A DNA stretch of 11,033 nt from JBOHCT01 sp050699055 (GTDB lineage: Bacteria > Actinomycetota > Actinomycetes > Streptosporangiales > JBOHCT01), in assembly GCA_050699055.1 (NCBI GenBank), contig JBOHCT010000147.1, forward strand, positions 1 to 11,033, in the 5' to 3' direction. This document shows positions 6,914-11,033 of this stretch, in pieces (the first letter of the stretch is position 1; the number at the start of each line of letters is the position of its first letter). The position numbers and the translations under genes were made by a program. The notes under the pieces were generated by a model. That model searched no databases and had not been told where the DNA came from. It saw only the letters and a program-made list of their open reading frames with translations.

Positions 6914-7429
6914 TCAATCGCTCGTCGTGCTGTTCGCCCTGGTCGGCAGCAGCAGCCCGGCCGCGACGACCTCGAAGATCGGCGCCGTGTAGCAGTCGTC
7001 CTCGACCGCGCAGGTGCCGGTGAGGGTGGTGGCAAGGCCGTCGACAGAGGTCCACCACTTTTGCAGGGTCAGCGCGCGGCCGTCATCACGGTAGACCGCG
7101 ACGAGCCGGCGCCCCTCGCGGCCCGAGACGCGCGCGGCGTCGCAGGACAGCACGCTCACGTCGGTGAGGGCGTGGCCCAGTCGCTCGAGCGTCCGGTCGG
7201 AGTACGCGGGCAGTTTCGCGTAGGCGTGCTCGGGGCGCTCGACGGACACCGTGATGGTCGCGCCGGTGGAGTCGTCCGGGGGGTGCGGGGCGACCAGCGC
7301 GATCGAGGCGACGGACCGCTCCACACGGGTCCATCCCGGCGGGCACGGGATCCCCGCTCCCGTGGTCTCGTCGGTCGCGAGCGACCATGCCGCGCGGTGG
7401 CTATCGGAGGACTGCAAGCCTTCGGCCAC
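6914..7429 (-). CDS. Small soluble protein of unknown function (possible PsbP/LpqN-like fold)
   Basis: A 171-aa protein I do not firmly recognise. It has no signal peptide, lipobox or membrane segment. The pattern GIPCPPGWTRVE, ATITVSVERP, GREGRRLVAVYRDDGRALT, LQKWWTSVDGLATTLTGTC and IFEVVAAGLLLP suggests an alpha/beta sandwich in the style of PsbP/Mog1/LpqN proteins, where a ligand-sized sheet is followed by a C-terminal helix. This is a weak inference. Cysteines are at 29, 96, 140 and 146. The GTG at 7429 is chosen because GGGAGG lies 9 nt upstream. Longer in-frame starts exist at 7498 (1 nt past the MFS stop, without SD) and 7519 (overlapping the MFS gene). It is downstream of the MFS gene on the same strand with no hairpin between, so the two are likely co-transcribed. 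Repeat C abuts its stop. Confidence 0.65.
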   Translation of the reverse strand: MAEGLQSSDSHRAAWSLATDETTGAGIPCPPGWTRVERSVASIALVAPHPPDDSTGATITVSVERPEHAYAKLPAYSDRTLERLGHALTDVSVLSCDAARVSGREGRRLVAVYRDDGRALTLQKWWTSVDGLATTLTGTCAVEDDCYTAPIFEVVAAGLLLPTRANSTTSD

Positions 7430-7499
7430 GACTGTCCGCCTCCCGCCAAGCTCGCGAGTCGTCGCGTAGGTTTCGGCAGAGCGTACCGCGCGTACCACG

Positions 7500-8699
7500 C
7501 TATGTGCGATGAGTTTCACGGGACGTAACGGCCAAACCCGCCGCAACCCCGAGAATGCCGGCCGACGCCGCGAACGACGCCTCGTACGACAGGGTCTGCG
7601 CGAGGGCGCCCGCCGCGAGCGGGCCGGTGATCGTGCCGGCGTCTCGGGACATCTGGTAGGCGGCGACGACTTTGCCGCTCCGCCCGCTGGCGACGTCCCC
7701 TACGATCGCCCCGGACGCGACGGTAAGGAAGCTGGCGCCCGGGCCGAGCAACACCATGGCGACCAGAAAGCCCGGCAGCGAAGGAACGGCGGCCAGTACC
7801 GCCATGCTCGTGGCGGCGATGAGGATGCCGGTGGCCATGGACGGACGACGCCCGCGGGTGTCGGCCAGGCGGCCGGCCGGCAGTAGGCTCAGCGCCTGCG
7901 TGCACGAGGCCACGGCGAAACCGACCCCGGTCCAGAGCGGGTCCTCGTGCAGTCCCTCCACGACGAACAGCGGGATGATCGCGCTGCGGACGCCGAAGAA
8001 CGACCAGCCCGCGGCGAGGTTGGTGGCGAGCGCCGCACGGTACGCGGAGCTGCGCAGTGCCTCGGTGAGGGTGACGCGCTCCTCCTTGTGCTCCTCGGCG
8101 GGTCGTTTCCCGAGCCGTGCCCGGCTGAGGAAGACCAGGCCGATCGTGCCGGCGACGGCCAGCGTCCCCGCGTAGACGAAGAACGGAGCGCGGATCGAGA
8201 CGGCGGTGAGCAGGCCGCCGAGCGTCGGCCCGGTGATCCCGCCGATCAGGAAGCCGCTCTGGTACACGCCCGCCGCGCGCCCGCGAAGGTCCGGGCCCAC
8301 ACTGCGCATGAGCAGGTTGAACGCGCTGATCGTGAACAGCGCCGAGCCGAGGCCCCCGGCGCCGCGCAGCACCACGAGCTGGACGTACGACTGGGACAAA
8401 CCGGCGAGCAGGCTGCTGACCGCGACGATCCCGATGCCGGCGGCGAGCAGCAACCGCTCGCCGAATCGGTCGACGAGCCGACCGGAGCCGAGCGCGGAGA
8501 CGAACCGGACGAAGGCGAAGACCGAGATGACGGCCGCGGCCGCCGTCCGCCCCACCCCGAACTGATGGGCGAAGACGGGCAACGCCGGCGCCACGATCCC
8601 GAAGCCGAGCGCGATCATGAACGCCACGGCCGTGAGCACACCGACCTCTCGGGGCAGCCCGCGCAGCAGGTCGATACGCACGATCAGCCATCGTCGCAC
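7500..8699 (-). CDS. Major facilitator superfamily transporter (DHA1-like drug/metabolite exporter)
   Basis: A 399-aa integral membrane protein with about 12 hydrophobic segments in two halves, separated by a charged cytoplasmic loop (RLGKRPAEEHKEERVTL). MFS motif A is seen after TM2 as GRLVDRFGERLLL, and its second-half counterpart is AGRLADTRGRRPSM. VGVLTAVAFMIALGFGIVAP is a typical TM1, and FLIGGITGPTLGGLL is like the antiporter motif C, so proton-coupled export of small molecules is the likely role. The substrate is not readable. The GTG at 8699 gives the longest frame; its Shine-Dalgarno (GAAGAG) is too close. A GTG at 8681, giving RIDLLRGLPREVGVL, is an alternative. It lies directly upstream of the small unknown protein. 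Confidence 0.88.
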   Translation of the reverse strand: MRRWLIVRIDLLRGLPREVGVLTAVAFMIALGFGIVAPALPVFAHQFGVGRTAAAAVISVFAFVRFVSALGSGRLVDRFGERLLLAAGIGIVAVSSLLAGLSQSYVQLVVLRGAGGLGSALFTISAFNLLMRSVGPDLRGRAAGVYQSGFLIGGITGPTLGGLLTAVSIRAPFFVYAGTLAVAGTIGLVFLSRARLGKRPAEEHKEERVTLTEALRSSAYRAALATNLAAGWSFFGVRSAIIPLFVVEGLHEDPLWTGVGFAVASCTQALSLLPAGRLADTRGRRPSMATGILIAATSMAVLAAVPSLPGFLVAMVLLGPGASFLTVASGAIVGDVASGRSGKVVAAYQMSRDAGTITGPLAAGALAQTLSYEASFAASAGILGVAAGLAVTSRETHRT

Positions 8700-8776
8700 C
8701 TCTTCGCCGTAGGCCCCGCACTGCCCTTCGTCGGTATCGGGTGTCTGAATGATCGGGCCGTGAGTGGCGCGGTCCG

Positions 8777-9051
8777 TCAGACGGCTGGGGGTGGGCCTGT
8801 TCGGGGTCTGCGCGGTCGGGTCGTGGGTGACGCCCGGTCAAGCTTCAGCAGCCTCCGCACCTGATCTGTCGTCATCACCGGCGATGCGGTGCCAGCTGCC
8901 GTGCGGTCAAGGTAGTCGCGGTGGGCAGCGAGCTGCTCGGCTTCGACCTGCGTCTCCCGGAGCGCGGGTACTCCTCCACAGGGACGACGACGGCCGTCCG
9001 ATCGCCGAGATGGATCGTCTCGTGAGGGTCGTCGGCGGGCAGCTCGCTCAT
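8777..9051 (-). pseudogene. Frameshifted antitoxin-like gene (Phd/YefM-type), orphan
   Basis: Reading from the ATG at 9051, the frame gives MSELPADDPHETIHLGDR then TAVVVPVEEY, the beta-strand and PxEEY pattern seen in Phd/YefM-like antitoxins. After the tyrosine codon (8970-8968) similarity moves to another frame: ALRETQVEAEQLAAHRDYLD followed by TAAGTASPVMTTDQVRRLLK, an acidic helical tail typical of such antitoxins. One missing base around 8964-8970 (an ancestral EEYRALRE) explains the shift. No toxin gene adjoins on either side. A -10-like TACGAT ends 7 nt before the ATG, so the gene may have been leaderless. A sequencing error is possible. The family assignment is from pattern only. Confidence 0.5.
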
Positions 9052-9083
9052 GGCGATAATCGTAGCGATCCCAGTTCCATCCG

Positions 9084-9147
9084 CGCCGATCTTGAGGTTG
9101 TCGGGATCGTACTGGTTGGTAACCCACCGATATGCTCAAGATCCGCG
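9084..9147. repeat. Palindromic repeat E2 (64 bp), second copy of E1
   Basis: The same length as E1; its reverse complement matches E1 at 50 of 64 positions without gaps, including GTGGGTTAC in the centre and TCAAGATCGGCG at the end. Its own arms (29 nt) pair at 20 of 29 positions around a 6-nt loop, with mismatches grouped in the same internal bubble as in E1. It starts 24 bp past the stop of the VWA gene and lies just upstream of the antitoxin-like relic. Likely the terminator of the VWA transcript, or a coding relic (see findings). Confidence 0.72.
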
Positions 9148-9170
9148 CAGAGGGGGGAGCGGACGCGGCG

Positions 9171-11033
9171 TCAGCTGGCGCGGCGGCCGCGGCGCTGGCT
9201 GCGCCTGCTAAGGAAGTCGCTCACGACGTACTCGCCGAGCTGCTCCGGTGAAGGCGAGAAGACGCGCCCGCCGTTGCGGCGCGCGACCTCCTCGACGAAC
9301 GCCCGCAGCCGCTCCTCGTCGGCGAGCATGAAGACGTTCAGCGTCGCGCCCCTCCTGGTCATTTTGTCCACCTCGGCGAGGGTCAGGGTGATCGTCTCCC
9401 GCGTCGGGGGCCAGTCGAACCACGACGATCCGTCGCGCATCAGGTGTGCGGTCGGCTCGCCGTCGGTGACCACGAGGACGACCGGTTCGGCCTCGGGGTG
9501 CTTGTCCAGGTGCCGGCCCGCGATGAGCAGGGCGTGATGCAGGTTGGTGCCCTGCACCATGTCCCAGTCGAGCCCGGCCAGCTCGGTCGGCTGCAGCACC
9601 CGCGCGTAGTCGCTGAAGCCGATGATCTGCACGGCGTCCTGGGGGTACCTCGTGCTGACGAGTGACTGCAACGCGAGCGCCGTCTGCTTGGCGATACCCC
9701 ACGTCCCGCGCAGCGCCATCGAGTACGACAGGTCGACGAGCAGGCAGACCGCCGCGGACGTACGCCGCTCGGTCTCGCGTACCTCGAAGTCCTCGACCGA
9801 GAGGCGCACAGGGGTACGCGGGCCGGCCCGGCGTACCGCGTTCCCGACCGTGCGGACGACATCGAGCGACTGCTCGTCGCCGAAGCGCCACTCGCGGCTC
9901 GCCCCGGTCAGCTCGCCCGCGGTGCCTGCGTCGTGGACGTCGTGGTCACCCCGGCGGGCGGCGTCGAGCGTCGCGAACACCCGCCGCAGCGCCGTGTCGC
10001 CGAGCCGCCGCACGGCCTTCGGAGTCAGCTCCAGCTCACCGCCGGAGCGCCGCAGGTACCCCTGGCGCTCCAGCTCCCGCTCGATCTGGCGTAGCCGCGC
10101 CAGATCGTCGACGGCCCCCCGGCCGAGCGCGCGGCGTACGGCCTCCTCGTCGATGTCGTCGAGCCGCGCCCCCGGGTAGTCCTGCCGCAGCGCGCTCTCC
10201 AGCTCGCCGAGGTCGCCGAGCTCCTGCAGCGCGGTCGTCGCGTCGCCCATGCCGAGTGGCCGCTCGCCGCGCATCCGCTCGCCGCCGCTCCAGTCGAGGT
10301 CGGGACGCCGGCCGCGCAGCTGGTCGGACAGCCTGCCCATCTCCATCGCGAGCCCGGCGTCCTCCATGGCCTGGGCCATGAGGCCGGCGAGCTCCTCGCG
10401 CTGCTCAGGCGTGAGGGAGTTCAGCATCCGCTGCGCCGCGGCGGCGCGGCGGGCGAGCTGGTCGACCAGTTCTTCGAGATTCCGCGGTCGCTCGGGGAAG
10501 AAGTCGCCGTACTGCTCCATGAAGCGGTCGAAGTCGGCCTGCGTGTGCTCGCCCCTCGCGTCGGCCTCCAGCATCTGGTTGAGGTCGGCGAGCATGTCCT
10601 TGACCCGCCCCATCGCCTGCGGGTCGGGGTTCTCCAAGGCCTGCTTCATGCCGCGGAACTGCGTGTCGAGCACATCGCGCCGCAGCAGGTCCTTGAGCTC
10701 CTCGAAGGTCTGCCTTGCCTGCGCCGACCGCCAGTCGTAGTCGGACAGGCGCCGCACGGCCTGGGCGGTGTCGCTCGGCAGCGTGTCCAGCTCGGCCTCA
10801 CGCATCCGCGCGTCGTCGCTCGGGTCGGGGAACAGCTCGGCACGTTCCTCGCCCACTGCCTTGTCGAGCAGTGCCCGTGCCTGCTCGAGGGTGCCGTCGA
10901 GCCGCCCGCTGCGCCGCAGGTCCCGGCGACGCTGCCGGATCTGGCGCAGCATGTCGTCGAGGCCGCGCGCGTCGCGGGCGCCGCGCTGCAGCAGGTCGCG
11001 CAGGGCGTCGCGGGGACTCGATCCCTCGAGGAT
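9171..11033 (-). CDS. VWA domain-containing protein, partial (N-terminus outside the window)
   Basis: 620 residues are visible. The frame is open through the right edge (first visible residues ILEGSSPRDALRDLLQRG), so the ATG at 10952 is internal and the true start lies outside. The N-terminal two thirds are charged and helical, with coiled-coil-like stretches. The C-terminal VWA domain carries a complete MIDAS: Asp434, Ser436 and Ser438 in VDLSYSM, Thr496 in QGTNLHHAL, and Asp524 in VVTDGEPT. This matches actinobacterial proteins like M. tuberculosis Rv0959 (about 670 aa from memory), which sit beside a Mg-chelatase/MoxR-like AAA+ ATPase (Rv0958). Such pairs are thought to act in metal insertion or complex remodelling. 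The partner would be upstream, beyond the window. The C-terminus ends in a basic RRSQRRGRRAS tail. Repeat E2 lies 24 bp downstream. Confidence 0.88.
   Translation of the reverse strand: MLEGSSPRDALRDLLQRGARDARGLDDMLRQIRQRRRDLRRSGRLDGTLEQARALLDKAVGEERAELFPDPSDDARMREAELDTLPSDTAQAVRRLSDYDWRSAQARQTFEELKDLLRRDVLDTQFRGMKQALENPDPQAMGRVKDMLADLNQMLEADARGEHTQADFDRFMEQYGDFFPERPRNLEELVDQLARRAAAAQRMLNSLTPEQREELAGLMAQAMEDAGLAMEMGRLSDQLRGRRPDLDWSGGERMRGERPLGMGDATTALQELGDLGELESALRQDYPGARLDDIDEEAVRRALGRGAVDDLARLRQIERELERQGYLRRSGGELELTPKAVRRLGDTALRRVFATLDAARRGDHDVHDAGTAGELTGASREWRFGDEQSLDVVRTVGNAVRRAGPRTPVRLSVEDFEVRETERRTSAAVCLLVDLSYSMALRGTWGIAKQTALALQSLVSTRYPQDAVQIIGFSDYARVLQPTELAGLDWDMVQGTNLHHALLIAGRHLDKHPEAEPVVLVVTDGEPTAHLMRDGSSWFDWPPTRETITLTLAEVDKMTRRGATLNVFMLADEERLRAFVEEVARRNGGRVFSPSPEQLGEYVVSDFLSRRSQRRGRRAS

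Noticed and set aside
8700..8776. Possible toxin gene between the antitoxin relic and the MFS gene
   Set aside because: Only 77 bp remain, without a start codon in the open frame that leads into the MFS gene. It is too short for a RelE, Doc or PIN toxin.
7516..8841. 441-codon minus-strand frame overlapping the MFS gene
   Set aside because: Arg-rich shadow of the MFS frame with no hydrophobic segments.

Overview
The window is very GC-rich with strong third-position GC bias, frequent GTG starts and tightly packed genes. It looks like chromosome from a high-GC actinomycete. The left half follows a gene order I recall from Mycobacterium tuberculosis (fadA3 / Rv1075c / cbs / metB), so it is probably ancestral actinobacterial backbone. 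This is from memory and no search was run. No tRNA, rRNA, CRISPR array, transposase or phage gene was seen.

Layout. (1) 23-2441, minus strand: an acetyl-CoA acyltransferase (thiolase) preceded by a membrane-anchored SGNH/GDSL esterase. (2) 2500-3879, plus strand, divergent from the esterase: cystathionine beta-synthase. (3) 3959-5542, minus: a phytoene-desaturase-like FAD oxidoreductase, convergent with cbs. (4) 5561-6721, plus: a cystathionine gamma-synthase/lyase whose start codon lies only 18 bp from that of the divergent oxidoreductase. (5) 6914-8699, minus: a probable two-gene operon of a 12-TM MFS transporter and a small soluble protein of unknown function. (6) 8777-9051, minus: a frameshifted relic resembling a Phd/YefM-type antitoxin. 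(7) 9171-11033, minus: a large von Willebrand factor A (VWA) protein that runs off the right edge.

The clearest metabolic theme is sulfur amino acids. CBS (homocysteine + serine to cystathionine) and the MetB/CGL-type enzyme (cystathionine to cysteine, or the forward direction) can together provide transsulfuration. The thiolase belongs to fatty-acid or acyl-CoA metabolism. The VWA protein is of the type that normally pairs with a ChlI/MoxR-like AAA+ ATPase, expected just outside the window.

The most unusual content is between genes. Five imperfect palindromes of 62-64 bp fall into two sequence families: E1/E2, and A/B/C. Each lies within about 40 bp of the 3' end of a gene; one supplies a gene's stop codon and another ends 1 bp from a stop codon. 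They look like repeated, U-tract-less terminator or REP/MITE-like hairpins. The E family also keeps a conserved reading frame in both copies, so a coding relic is a competing explanation.
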